Shown here: positions 34,719 through 45,393 of the stretch, piece by piece
How positions within the stretch are numbered: the first letter of the stretch is position 1
Layout of the letters: each line of letters begins with the position of its first letter
DNA from: Nocardia higoensis
GTDB lineage: Bacteria; Actinomycetota; Actinomycetes; Mycobacteriales; Mycobacteriaceae
Direction: 5' to 3'
Length of the DNA stretch: 64,000 nt
Assembly (NCBI RefSeq): GCF_015477835.1
Contig: NZ_JADLQN010000008.1
Span: 1-64,000 of the forward strand
Position numbers and translations under genes: made by a program
The notes under the pieces: generated by a model
What the model saw: the letters and a program-made list of their open reading frames with translations, nothing else
The model's database searches: none
Told to the model about the DNA's origin: nothing

Positions 34719-34756
34719 CGTTAAGTTAACGGGAGTTCGCACACCGGCGCTACTAT
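34719..34756 (+). promoter_or_regulatory. Palindromic promoter of the fadA-fadB operon
   Basis: CGTTAA-G-TTAACG (34719-34731) is a perfect 13-bp palindrome in the 256-bp gap before fadA. Its right half TTAACG can serve as -35, with TACTAT at 34751-34756 as -10 (19-bp spacer). A regulator bound at the palindrome would cover the -35 box, suggesting repression by an acyl-CoA-responsive factor. AT content here is well above the surroundings. Confidence 0.55.
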
Positions 34757-34956
34757 GAACGGGTGGCCGCGAACTCCGATCCGACGAGGTTCTATGGTAT
34801 GCCCAGACGTGCGGGCGGCCAGAGCGTGCGTCTGTCGAAGCGTGCCGAGTTTTGTACAGCGTTAGGACGGTCGGTCGCACGGCCGGTCGGCGAGGTTATC
34901 CGCGCCTGTACCGCATACCGCGGTGCGGGGGCACCTTAAGGAAGGAACACTCCGAT

Positions 34957-36171
<1,215 letters not shown>

Positions 36172-36209
36172 TCCCACCGGTCACTGATTCAACAAGGAGA
36201 CACAGAGCT

Positions 36210-38363
36210 GTGAGCGAAACCAACATGATCGGTTGGGAAAAGGATTCGGACGGCATCGTCGTACTGACGATGGACGACCCGAACCAGGGCGCCAACACGA
36301 TGAACGAGCTGTACAAGAAGTCGATGACCGAGACGGTCGACCGGCTCGTGGCCGAGAAGGACGACATCACCGGTGTCGTGCTGACCTCGGCGAAGAAGAC
36401 CTTCTTCGCCGGCGGCGACCTGAAGAACATGATGAAGGTCGGCCCGGAAGACGGCCAGGCCCTCATGGACGAGCTGGGCCAGATCAAGGGTGCCCTGCGC
36501 AAGCTGGAGACCCTCGGCAAGCCGGTCGTCGCGGCCATCAACGGCGCCGCCCTCGGCGGCGGCCTGGAGATCGCGCTGGCCACCCACCACCGCATCGCCG
36601 CCGACGTCCCCGGCTCGCAGATCGGCCTGCCCGAGGCGACCCTGGGCCTGCTGCCCGCCGGTGGCGGCATCATCCGCACCGTGCGCATGCTCGGCCTGCA
36701 GAACGCGCTCATGGGCGTGCTGCTCCAGGGCCAGCGCAACAAGCCGGCCAAGGCCAAGGAGATCGGCCTGGTCGACGAGCTGGTCGGCTCGGTCGAAGAG
36801 CTGATTCCGGCCGCCAAGGCGTGGATCAAGGCCAACCCCGAGGGCGGCGTGCAGCCCTGGGACAAGAAGGGCTTCAAGATCCCCGGCGGCACCCCGGCCA
36901 GCCCGGCGTTCGCGGCCAACCTGCCCGCCTTCCCGGCGAACCTGCGCAAGCAGCTCAAGGGCGCCAACATGCCCGCCCCGCGTGCCATCATGGCCGCCGC
37001 GGTCGAGGGCGCGCAGGTCGACATCGACAACGCCTCGCTGATCGAGTCGCGCTACTTCGTGCACCTGCTGACCGGCCCGGTCGCCAAGAACATGATCCAG
37101 GCCTTCTTCTTCGACCTGCAGTCGATCAACAACGGCGGCTCGCGTCCCAAGGATGTGCCGAAGAAGGAGATCAAGAAGGTCGGCGTGCTCGGCGCGGGCA
37201 TGATGGGCGCGGGCATCGCCTACGTCTCGGCCAAGGCCGGCTACGAGGTCGTGCTCAAGGACGTCACCATCGAGGCGGCCGAGCGCGGCAAGAACTACTC
37301 GGAGAAGATCGAGGCCAAGGCCCTCTCCCGTGGCAAGACCACCGAGGAGAAGTCCAAGGCGCTGCTGGACCGCATCAAGCCGACCGCGGACCCGGCCGAC
37401 TTCGCCGGCGTCGACTTCGTCATCGAGGCCGTCTTCGAGAACACCGAGCTCAAGCACAAGGTGTTCCAGGAGATCGAGGACATCGTCACCCCGGACGCCC
37501 TGCTGGGCTCCAACACCTCCACCCTGCCGATCACCGGTCTCGCGACCGGCGTGAAGCGCCAGGAGGACTTCATCGGCATCCACTTCTTCTCGCCTGTCGA
37601 CAAGATGCCGCTGGTGGAGATCATCAAGGGTGAGAAGACCTCCGACGAGGCGCTGGCCCGGGTGTTCGACTACACCCTCGCCATCAAGAAGACCCCGATC
37701 GTCGTCAACGACAGCCGCGGCTTCTTCACCTCTCGCGTGATCGGCACGTTCGTCAACGAGGCGATCGCCATGCTCACCGAGGGCATCGAGCCCGCCACCA
37801 TCGAGCAGGCCGGTTCGCAGGCGGGCTACCCGGCGCCGCCGCTGCAGCTGACCGACGAGCTGAACATGAAGCTCATGCTGAAGATCGCCAAGGAGACCGA
37901 GGAAGCGGCCGCCAAGGGCGATATCGCGATGGGCACCGAGCGTCACCCGGCGATCGCGGTCATCGAGTACATGGTGAACGAGGCGCAGCGTCCGGGTCGT
38001 CTGGAGAAGGCCGGCTTCTACGAGTACGACGAGAACGGCAAGCGTCTGGGCATCTGGCAGGGCGTTCGCGACCACTTCAAGACCAACGCCGGTTTCGGAG
38101 TGCCGCTGCAGGACCTGATCGACCGGATGCTGTTCGCGGAGGCGATCGAGACCCAGAAGTGCTTCGACGAGGGTGTGCTCGAGACCACCGCCGACGCCAA
38201 CATCGGCTCGATCTTCGGCATCGGGTTCCCGGCCTGGACCGGTGGCGTGCACCAGTTCATCGTCGGCTACCCGGGTGGGCAGGAGGCCTTCGTGGCTCGT
38301 GCCGACTACCTGGCCGAGAAGTACGGCAAGCGCTTCGAGGTTCCGGCGTCGCTGCGCAAGTGA
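36210..38363 (+). CDS. fadB: Fatty-acid oxidation complex subunit alpha (enoyl-CoA hydratase / 3-hydroxyacyl-CoA dehydrogenase)
   Basis: A 717-residue bifunctional enzyme. The N-terminal crotonase domain (residues about 5-200) has FAGGDLKNM and INGAALGGGLEIALATHHRI oxyanion-hole segments with the catalytic Glu region LPEATLGLLPAGGG. The NAD-binding domain starts with VGVLGAGMMGAGIAYVSAKA (near 325), and two C-terminal dehydrogenase domains contain HFFSPVDKMPLVEI. It hydrates enoyl-CoA and oxidises the product, passing it to FadA. The GTG start has AAGGAGA 9 bases upstream, and a strong terminator follows. The fadAB genes are an insertion relative to the mycobacterial dnaX region. Confidence 0.95.
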   Translation: MSETNMIGWEKDSDGIVVLTMDDPNQGANTMNELYKKSMTETVDRLVAEKDDITGVVLTSAKKTFFAGGDLKNMMKVGPEDGQALMDELGQIKGALRKLETLGKPVVAAINGAALGGGLEIALATHHRIAADVPGSQIGLPEATLGLLPAGGGIIRTVRMLGLQNALMGVLLQGQRNKPAKAKEIGLVDELVGSVEELIPAAKAWIKANPEGGVQPWDKKGFKIPGGTPASPAFAANLPAFPANLRKQLKGANMPAPRAIMAAAVEGAQVDIDNASLIESRYFVHLLTGPVAKNMIQAFFFDLQSINNGGSRPKDVPKKEIKKVGVLGAGMMGAGIAYVSAKAGYEVVLKDVTIEAAERGKNYSEKIEAKALSRGKTTEEKSKALLDRIKPTADPADFAGVDFVIEAVFENTELKHKVFQEIEDIVTPDALLGSNTSTLPITGLATGVKRQEDFIGIHFFSPVDKMPLVEIIKGEKTSDEALARVFDYTLAIKKTPIVVNDSRGFFTSRVIGTFVNEAIAMLTEGIEPATIEQAGSQAGYPAPPLQLTDELNMKLMLKIAKETEEAAAKGDIAMGTERHPAIAVIEYMVNEAQRPGRLEKAGFYEYDENGKRLGIWQGVRDHFKTNAGFGVPLQDLIDRMLFAEAIETQKCFDEGVLETTADANIGSIFGIGFPAWTGGVHQFIVGYPGGQEAFVARADYLAEKYGKRFEVPASLRK

Positions 38364-38391
38364 AGTATCGGATGAGCTGAGGCTCGCCGAG

Positions 38392-38426
38392 GGAAGCCCG
38401 TCATCGCGTCGCGGTGGCGGGCTTCC
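38392..38426 (+). terminator. Hairpin terminator of fadAB
   Basis: A 9-bp perfect stem GGAAGCCCG/CGGGCTTCC around a 17-base loop, followed by GCCGTTTCTCC. It lies 28 bases after the fadB stop. Confidence 0.75.
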
Positions 38427-38537
38427 GCCGTTTCTCCACCACACCGCGACCCGGCCGCGCTACGTTGGATATGCGCAGGCAATGAGGACTGGCGCTGTGC
38501 CCGCCGGTCCGGCTGTCGTCGGCACGAGGTGGTCCAG

Positions 38538-41500
38538 GTGAAGCATCAGCCGCGTTCGGACGGGTCCGAACTCGATGCGGCCCAGGTCGATGTGAGCGAC
38601 CGGCCGGTGGCCGGATCTTCGCGTGCCGAAACCGCCGGCGAACCCACGCAACGCCACGCCCCGATCGGTATCGTCGACGAACTGGAGGATGCCGGGCTGA
38701 CGGGCGCGGTGGAGATCGGGCGCGGCGGGTTCGGCGTGGTGTACCGGTGCTGGCAGGTGGCGCTGGATCGCGTCGTGGCGGTCAAGGTGCTCTCGCCGGA
38801 CATGGACGCCGAGAGCCGGGAGCGGTTCCTGCGCGAGGAGCAGGCGATGGGCCGGGTGTCGGGGCACCCGAACATCGTCGACATCCTGCAGGTCGACGTC
38901 ACCGCCGGCGGTCTGCCGTTCATCGTCATGCCGTTCTGCGCGCACGGATCCCTCGAACAGCTCATCGTCGAACAGGGACCGCTGAGCTGGGCCGACACTC
39001 TGCGGGTCGGGGTGAAACTGGCGGGCGCCATCGAGAGCGCGCATCGCGCCAGGATTCTGCACCGCGACGTCAAGCCGGGCAATGTGCTGCTCAGCGCTTA
39101 CGGGGAACCGCAGCTGACCGACTTCGGGATCGCCCGCATCCCCGGCGGGTTCCGTACCTCCAGCAACCTGATCACCGGCTCGCCCGCCTTCACCGCCCCG
39201 GAAGTGCTCAAGGGTGAGGAGCCGACCGTCCGCTCCGACGTCTACGGTCTGGGCGCGACGCTGTTCGCGCTGCTCACCGGGCACGCGGCGTTCGAGCGGC
39301 AGGCCGGTGAGCGGGTGGTCGCGCAGTTCCTGCGGATCACCACCCAGCCCGTTCCCGACCTGCGTGAACAGCACATCCCGGCGCCGGTGGCCAAGGCCAT
39401 CGAGGCCGCCATGTCGCCCGAGGTCCATCGGCGCCCGGCCTCGGCCTACGAGTTCGGCGAGATGCTGCGCGCGGCCCAGCGCGAGCTGGGGCAGGTGCCC
39501 GACGAGATGGCGCTGCTCGACCCGATCGCGCACGACCAGGATCTCGGCGAACCCGCGGCCGAGACCGAGGAGCAGGTCTCGCGCACGCAGTGGTCGACGC
39601 GGTCGATTCCCGCGATCGCCTCCCGGCGTAGCTGGCCGTTGACACTGCGACCGAATGTGTCCCGGCATCCCGGCGGGACCGACGCCGCGGCCCAGGCCGC
39701 GGGGGCGGGCACCGTGGCGGTGGAGGCCGGGTGGTCGACCACCGGCTCCGCGGGCGCCGCTCCGCCGCCGACCGCCGCGACCAAATTCCGCCCGGCCACG
39801 CCCGCCAAGGAGCCGCTGGCCCGGCCGCGTCTGCTGGAGACGCTGCGCGCGGGTGGGCGACGCAGGCTCGCCCTCATCCACGCGCCCGCGGGCTTCGGCA
39901 AGAGCACGGTGGCCGCGCAGTGGCGAGCCGAGCTCTCCGAGCACGGCGTGCCGGTGGCCTGGATCAGCCTGGACCGCTACGACGACACCGAGGTGTGGTT
40001 CCTGGCGCATCTGCTGCAGGCCATTCACCGGGTGCGCCCGGACATCGGCGTCGGTTTGGAGCAGGTGCTCGAGGAAGAGCTCGACGACGCGGTTCCCTAT
40101 GTCATCAGCACGCTGATCGACGAGGTGCACAGCGGCGGCGAGACCATCGTGGTGGTGATCGAGAACTGGCATCGCATCACCGACTCCGGCGCGCTGCGCG
40201 CGATGGACACCCTGCTCCGCAACGGCTGTCATCACCTGCGTTTCGTGGTGACCAGCCGCGACCAGTCCGGCCTGCCGTTGAACGCCATGCGGGTGGACGA
40301 CGAACTGGTCGAGATCGGTTCCGCGCAATTGCGGCTCACCCTCGAAGAGACCGCCGGGATTCTGGTGGAGCGCAACGGTTTCGACCTCACCGACAAGCAG
40401 GTGGAGCAGATCCATCGGTCCACCGACGGCTGGCCCGCCGCCGTGCAGCTGATCAGTCTGGCACTGCGCGGCAACAACGATCCGCAGCGCTTGCTGGCCT
40501 CCGGCCCGGAAAGCGGGCACAACATCCGCGAGTACCTGGCCGAGAACGTGCTCGACACCCTCGAACCGCGGATGCTCGACTTCCTGACCGCGGTCGCGGT
40601 CGTCGAGCGGGTGAACGCCGACCTGGCGGGCGCGCTGTCGGAGGACAGCGAAGCCGAGATGCTGCTGGCCCAGGCCGAACAACGGGAACTGTTCCTGCGC
40701 CGCATCGAGCACGATGCCGGCTGGTACCGGATGCAGCCGCTGTTCGCCGAGCACCTGCGCGCCCGGCTGGAGCGCACCGATCAGTCGAAACTGCGGTCGC
40801 TGCACCGCAAGGCCTCCCGCTGGTACGCCGAGCACCAGTTCCTGCGCAAGTCCGTCGACCACGCGCTCGCGGCGACCGACCTGAAGATGGCGCTGGATCT
40901 GGTCGAGGGCGGCGGAATGGACCTCATCGACGGCTCCAGGCTGGCCACGCTGCTCGGCACCGTCTCGAAACTACCGCTGCAGCAGGTGACCTCACGCTCC
41001 AAATTGCTGATGGCGGTGGCCAGGGCCAACGTGAACCTGCAGCAGTCGGACGCGGCGCGCTCGGCGTTGGGCAAACTGACCAACATGCTGCCCGGCGGCG
41101 AGGCCGCCACCGAGGGCGAGACCCGCAACGAGCGCCGCGAGGCCGCTGTGCTCGCCGCCGCGGACGCGGTCACCCGCGACGACACCGAGGGCGTGCTCGA
41201 CCAGGTCGCCGAGGTCCTCGACGATCCCGGTGATCTGCCCACCTGGACGGTGTCGACGGCGGCGAATGTCGCTGCCTACGCGCGTCTGTGCGCGTTCGAC
41301 TTCGACGGGGTGCGTGAGATCCAGGACTGGGCCGCGCCCTATCACGAGAAGTCGAAATACCAGCTGGGGCCGGTGTTCGGCCTGCTGGCACGCGGGGTGG
41401 CCGCCTACGAGCAGCTCGATGTCCGTGGCGCGCTGGAGCACTTCGAGGCCGCGTGCGAGGTCGCGCGCCGGGCCGGGCCGCGCTCGCACGGGGTGCGGGT

Positions 41501-42254
41501 GGTCTCGGCGATGCTGGGCGAGTTGCGATACCGGGCGGGCGACCTGGCGAGCGCCGACCGGCTGCTCGACGAGAGTCATCAGCTGGTGGCCAGGGTCGGC
41601 ACCGTCGATGTGCTGCTCGCGACCTTCGTGATCGGCGCGCGGGTCAAGGCGCTGATCGGAGACATGCGGGCCGCGACGGCCCGACTGGAGGAGGGCGAGC
41701 GCATCGCCGCCGACGGCAATCTGCCCCGGCTGGCGGCGTATGTCCGGGCCGAGCGGCTGCGGCTCGGCCTGCCGGTGCCCGCGCTGCCGGAGGAGGAATT
41801 GCTCAGCGGCCGGGGAGTGCGACGCGCGCGCGGCGCCGACGCGCTGATCGCCGAGGCCCAGGAGATCGCCGCCATCCGGGCCATGCTGGCAGGCATGCCC
41901 CCGCACTCCGAGGAAGCGGCGGTGCGCCACGCGCGCGCACTGTACGGGCGGGCCATCGAGCAGGGCCGTCCGCGCGCGGAACTCGACACCGCCCTGCTGC
42001 TGGCCGAATGCCTGGCGGCCGCGGGCTGGGTCGGCGAGGCGACCTCTCTGCTCGTGCCCGCCGCCGAGACGTGCGCCCGGCTCGGCTGGTCGCGACCGCT
42101 GCTGGATGCGGGGCCCAGGGTGGTCGCGATCCTGCGTGTGCTGCGTAGCGAGGCCCGCCCGGCCGCCGAGGAGGGCTCCCCTACGGAACCGGGGGCTTCG
42201 CCGCCCGACGCGCCGCTGCTACCAGGGCACTTCCTCGACGATGTACTCGGTTGA
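38538..42254 (+). CDS. pknK: Serine/threonine protein kinase fused to a MalT-like STAND ATPase and helical repeats (PknK type)
   Basis: A 1,238-residue cytosolic regulator. The kinase domain (about 55-330) has glycine loop GRGGFGVVYR (61-70), lysine in VAVKVL, catalytic loop HRDVKPGN (176-183), DFG, and APE. After a Pro/Ala linker comes a STAND ATPase with the P-loop HAPAGFGKST, DDELVEIGSAQLRLTLEE and the sensor segment STDGWPAAVQL. A TPR-like helical region then runs to the end. Unlike MalT, no LuxR-type HTH is present at the C-terminus. M. tuberculosis PknK has the same order and regulates transcription and growth. GTG 38538 is preferred (GAGG upstream); GTG 38529 adds three residues. Confidence 0.92.
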   Translation: MKHQPRSDGSELDAAQVDVSDRPVAGSSRAETAGEPTQRHAPIGIVDELEDAGLTGAVEIGRGGFGVVYRCWQVALDRVVAVKVLSPDMDAESRERFLREEQAMGRVSGHPNIVDILQVDVTAGGLPFIVMPFCAHGSLEQLIVEQGPLSWADTLRVGVKLAGAIESAHRARILHRDVKPGNVLLSAYGEPQLTDFGIARIPGGFRTSSNLITGSPAFTAPEVLKGEEPTVRSDVYGLGATLFALLTGHAAFERQAGERVVAQFLRITTQPVPDLREQHIPAPVAKAIEAAMSPEVHRRPASAYEFGEMLRAAQRELGQVPDEMALLDPIAHDQDLGEPAAETEEQVSRTQWSTRSIPAIASRRSWPLTLRPNVSRHPGGTDAAAQAAGAGTVAVEAGWSTTGSAGAAPPPTAATKFRPATPAKEPLARPRLLETLRAGGRRRLALIHAPAGFGKSTVAAQWRAELSEHGVPVAWISLDRYDDTEVWFLAHLLQAIHRVRPDIGVGLEQVLEEELDDAVPYVISTLIDEVHSGGETIVVVIENWHRITDSGALRAMDTLLRNGCHHLRFVVTSRDQSGLPLNAMRVDDELVEIGSAQLRLTLEETAGILVERNGFDLTDKQVEQIHRSTDGWPAAVQLISLALRGNNDPQRLLASGPESGHNIREYLAENVLDTLEPRMLDFLTAVAVVERVNADLAGALSEDSEAEMLLAQAEQRELFLRRIEHDAGWYRMQPLFAEHLRARLERTDQSKLRSLHRKASRWYAEHQFLRKSVDHALAATDLKMALDLVEGGGMDLIDGSRLATLLGTVSKLPLQQVTSRSKLLMAVARANVNLQQSDAARSALGKLTNMLPGGEAATEGETRNERREAAVLAAADAVTRDDTEGVLDQVAEVLDDPGDLPTWTVSTAANVAAYARLCAFDFDGVREIQDWAAPYHEKSKYQLGPVFGLLARGVAAYEQLDVRGALEHFEAACEVARRAGPRSHGVRVVSAMLGELRYRAGDLASADRLLDESHQLVARVGTVDVLLATFVIGARVKALIGDMRAATARLEEGERIAADGNLPRLAAYVRAERLRLGLPVPALPEEELLSGRGVRRARGADALIAEAQEIAAIRAMLAGMPPHSEEAAVRHARALYGRAIEQGRPRAELDTALLLAECLAAAGWVGEATSLLVPAAETCARLGWSRPLLDAGPRVVAILRVLRSEARPAAEEGSPTEPGASPPDAPLLPGHFLDDVLG

Positions 42255-42455
42255 TCCCGTGCGGGCCGGGGCGCCCGCCGGCACCGACGAGCCGGCCGCG
42301 GCGTAGCGCCTCGCTCGATCTCTCGCGGAAATCCCCAACCGGGCCCTCGACGGCCTGACCCGCTGCGGCGACCGGATGATCGCGGTGGCGGCCGGGCAGG
42401 GCTGCCCCGGTCGGACCGGAGCCGCCCTTCGGCGAATGATGGCTGCCCGATCGGC

Positions 42456-43772
42456 TCAGGGCTGCCACCAGGGGCGCAGCGGAACTGTCCAGCTGCCGTC
42501 CGCGGGTACCTTGACGCCGAGCACCTGGTGCAGTTGCACCACATTGCGCTGGAAGCCCAGCCGCGAACCGGCCATGTACAGGCCCCACACCTTCGCCGTG
42601 CCCTCACCGACATCGGCGACGCAGGCATCCCAGTGCTCGACCAGGTTCTTGCACCATTCGTGCAGCGTCAGCGCGTAGTGCTCGCGCAGGTTCTCCTCGT
42701 GCAGCACCTCGAGGCCCACGTTCTGGATCTCGGAGATGATGCGCCCGGAACCGATCAGCTCGCCGTCCGGGAAGACGTAGCGGTCGATGAAATCGCCCGC
42801 CCTGGTGGTGCGGGTGTTGTCCGGCCGGGTGATGCAGTGGTTGAGGAAGATGCCGCCGTCGCGCAGCTTGTCGCGGATGTAGCCGAAGTAGAACGGGTAG
42901 TTGTGCACGCCGATGTGCTCGGTCAGACCGATGGAGGACACCGCGTCGAAATCGGCCTCCGGGACGTCGCGGTAGTCGCAGTGGCGGACCTCGGCCAGTT
43001 CGCTCAGGCCCTCTTCCTCGATCTTCGCCCGCGCCCAGGCCGCCTGCTCCGCGGAGAGCGTCGCGCCGATGACGCGCACGCCGCGCGCGGCCGCGTAGCG
43101 CACCATGCCGCCCCAGCCGCAGCCGATGTCGAGCAGCCGGTCGCCCGCCTTCAACTTCAGCTTCTCGAATACCAGGCGGTACTTGTTCTCCTGTGCCCGT
43201 TCCAGCGTCCAGTCCGGTTCGCCGTAGGCGGCGCAGGTGTAGGTCATCGACGGGCCGAGGACGTATTCGTAGAACTCGTTGGACACGTCGTAGTGGTGGT
43301 GGATCGCCTCGGCGTCGCGGGCCTTGGTGTGGCGCAGGCCCTCCAAAGCGATACGCCGCCAGCGCGGGAGTGTCTCCTGCGGTGGCGGCGCGATCGGCTT
43401 GAGTCTCTCCCAGCCCAGCGACCTGGCGATGGTCACCAGTGCCAGCGCCGAGGGCCGCCGGAACCTCAGATCCTGCAGCGCCTTCAGCGCGTCGTAGGGA
43501 TCACCGGGGTGTACGCCGGTGACGGTCATGTCACCGGAGATGTAGGCGCGCGCCATGCCGAGATCACCCGGCGCGGTGGCCAGGTAGTTGATCCCGCGCG
43601 GGGTAGCGAGGTGCAGGGTGTAGGGAGAATCGGCCGGACCGGTGGAGCTGCCGTCGTAGGCGGTCAACCGGATCGGGCTCGTGCCCTCGATGAGGGTGTC
43701 GAAGATTTCGGCAATGGTCAGTTTGGTTCCTAGATCGGCGAAGACGTCGGAGCGGTCCTTGAATGTCGTCAT
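42456..43772 (-). CDS. Cyclopropane-fatty-acyl-phospholipid synthase-like methyltransferase
   Basis: A 438-residue enzyme of the CFA synthase family. The N-terminal domain of about 150 residues precedes the SAM fold with LLDIGCGWGGMVRYAA (motif I, about 213-228), VIGATLSAEQAAWA and VSSIGLTEHIG (the bicarbonate-binding Glu/His region). The segment EAIHHHYDVSNEFYEYVLG is typical of the family. It transfers methyl or methylene groups to unsaturated acyl chains of membrane phospholipids. The ATG overlaps the stop of the upstream FAD oxidase gene (43769-43772). This Rv3719/Rv3720-like pair suggests two steps on one lipid, possibly in tuberculostearate-type branched acyl synthesis (inference). Confidence 0.92.
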   Translation of the reverse strand: MTTFKDRSDVFADLGTKLTIAEIFDTLIEGTSPIRLTAYDGSSTGPADSPYTLHLATPRGINYLATAPGDLGMARAYISGDMTVTGVHPGDPYDALKALQDLRFRRPSALALVTIARSLGWERLKPIAPPPQETLPRWRRIALEGLRHTKARDAEAIHHHYDVSNEFYEYVLGPSMTYTCAAYGEPDWTLERAQENKYRLVFEKLKLKAGDRLLDIGCGWGGMVRYAAARGVRVIGATLSAEQAAWARAKIEEEGLSELAEVRHCDYRDVPEADFDAVSSIGLTEHIGVHNYPFYFGYIRDKLRDGGIFLNHCITRPDNTRTTRAGDFIDRYVFPDGELIGSGRIISEIQNVGLEVLHEENLREHYALTLHEWCKNLVEHWDACVADVGEGTAKVWGLYMAGSRLGFQRNVVQLHQVLGVKVPADGSWTVPLRPWWQP

Positions 43773-45214
43773 CTGCGTTGCACCGCCTTCGAATACAAGT
43801 CCAGCAGGCGCTGGTCCGGGTCGTAGCGTTTCTTGAGATCGGTGTAGATCTGCCCGCCGTACAGCTCCGCGAACTCGTCCTCGCGGTAGTAGGAATCCGA
43901 GTACAGCGATTTGTGGCCGTCGAATTCGGTCACGGTCTTCTCGATCGCGCGGTTGGCCGCGCCCTCCGGTTGCCCGGGGACGGTCGGCACGGCCGACCAG
44001 AATCCGACGTTCACATAGGTGCGTCCGCGCTCGAGCGGGTACAGCGGCCAGCCCCGCGTCCCGCCGGCACCGCGCATCGCGGGCCCGTGCTCGCGCAATC
44101 GCAAGGGACACAACCAGATCGGCTCGATCGGGATCTCGCGCAGGAACCACTCCACGAAATCGGCGGTGCGCTCGACCGGCACCTCGATGTCCTGCACGAC
44201 CCGCTCGCGCGGCGGGTTGCCCTTGCGGGCCTCGATCTTGTCGCCGATGTGGTACCGGTGATCCAGCGCGACCAGTTTCCAGTAGAAGCTGCTGCGCCGA
44301 TAGCGTTTCGGCCAGAAGCGGCGGATGCGGGGATTCTGGGTGCCGAAAGCGCGCGAGCACCAGAACCAGTCGGTATCCCAGCGCCAGAGGTAGTCGTGGA
44401 TGGTCAGCCGGTCGCGCCGGGGGGTGGCCGAATCGTGCTGGATGGACCGGTAGTAGATGTCCATCCCGGTGTAGTCGGAGACCGGACCCGGCTCGTCGGT
44501 CTGCCTGCCGAGGGTCAGGTAACTCTCGTCGGCGCCGAACACCACGCCGTCGAGATAGTCGACCCGCTCGCCGTCGTAGCCGCGCTCGTCGACGATGGCG
44601 GCCAGTGCGGCTTCCAGTGCGCGCAGGTCGTGGAAGCGCACGTGCCGCAGCGCGACGTAGGGCAGCACCGGCTCCAGTTCGATCTTCAATCGGACCGTGT
44701 AGCCGAGCGTGCCGTAGGAGTTGGGGAAACCGCGGAACAGGTCGGCGTGCTCGCCGTCGGGTGTGGCGGTGAGGATTTCGCCCGCCCCGGTGAGCACGTC
44801 CATTTCCAGCACCGACTCGTGCGGCAGGCCGTTGCGGAAGGAGGTGGACTCGATGCCGAGGCCGGTGACCGCGCCGCCGAGGGTGATGGTCTTGAGCTGC
44901 GGCACCACCAGCGGGGCCAGACCGTAGGGCAGGGTGGCCGCGACCAGATCCTCGTAGGTGGTCATGCCCGCGACATCGGCGGTGCGCGCCTCGGGGTCGA
45001 CGGCGATGACGCGGGTCAGGCCCGATACGTCCAGTCCGGGCGCGGGGTTGGCTGCCCTGGCTCGGAACAGGTTCGAAGTCTTCTTCGCCAGGCGGACGGT
45101 CGCGCCGGGGGGGATGGCGTGGTAACTCGCCAGAAGTCGGTCGACGCCCGCTTCATGCGCGGCGAACCCTGATTCGCGTGCGGCCGGGGTGTGACCGGCC
45201 TTGCCCAGACTCAC
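43769..45214 (-). CDS. FAD-binding oxidoreductase (FAD_binding_4 / DWARF1-like), partner of the CFA-like enzyme
   Basis: A 481-residue flavoprotein. The FAD domain contains VIAVDPEARTADVAGMTTYE, PLVVPQLKTITLGGAVTGLG and SYGTLGYTVRLKIEL, as in the PCMH-type and DHCR24-like oxidases. Such enzymes reduce or oxidise C-C double bonds. Coupled to the CFA-like methyltransferase gene by a four-base overlap, it is well placed to reduce a methylene intermediate (inference). GTG 45214 has AGGGG at a good distance; GTG 45220 would add two residues. It diverges from the SRPBCC gene. Confidence 0.9.
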   Translation of the reverse strand: MSLGKAGHTPAARESGFAAHEAGVDRLLASYHAIPPGATVRLAKKTSNLFRARAANPAPGLDVSGLTRVIAVDPEARTADVAGMTTYEDLVAATLPYGLAPLVVPQLKTITLGGAVTGLGIESTSFRNGLPHESVLEMDVLTGAGEILTATPDGEHADLFRGFPNSYGTLGYTVRLKIELEPVLPYVALRHVRFHDLRALEAALAAIVDERGYDGERVDYLDGVVFGADESYLTLGRQTDEPGPVSDYTGMDIYYRSIQHDSATPRRDRLTIHDYLWRWDTDWFWCSRAFGTQNPRIRRFWPKRYRRSSFYWKLVALDHRYHIGDKIEARKGNPPRERVVQDIEVPVERTADFVEWFLREIPIEPIWLCPLRLREHGPAMRGAGGTRGWPLYPLERGRTYVNVGFWSAVPTVPGQPEGAANRAIEKTVTEFDGHKSLYSDSYYREDEFAELYGGQIYTDLKKRYDPDQRLLDLYSKAVQRR

Positions 45215-45393
45215 TGCCACCCCTGCGACGCTAGTACTCGCGGGTCGGGTCGGCCACAAAATACATGTGATGTCCCTGTAAATACCGGGGGTGAATATCG
45301 GTCTGCGGTCGATTCCGAGGGCGCGCGGCGCTCCGGGGCCGTCGCAGGGCAGGATTGGGGCACCTCGATCGACAACCGGACAAGGAGTTCACA

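Noticed and set aside
36189..38444. A 751-codon minus-strand frame opposite fadB
   Set aside because: Leu/Arg/Gly/His-rich shadow of fadB, with no recognisable domain.
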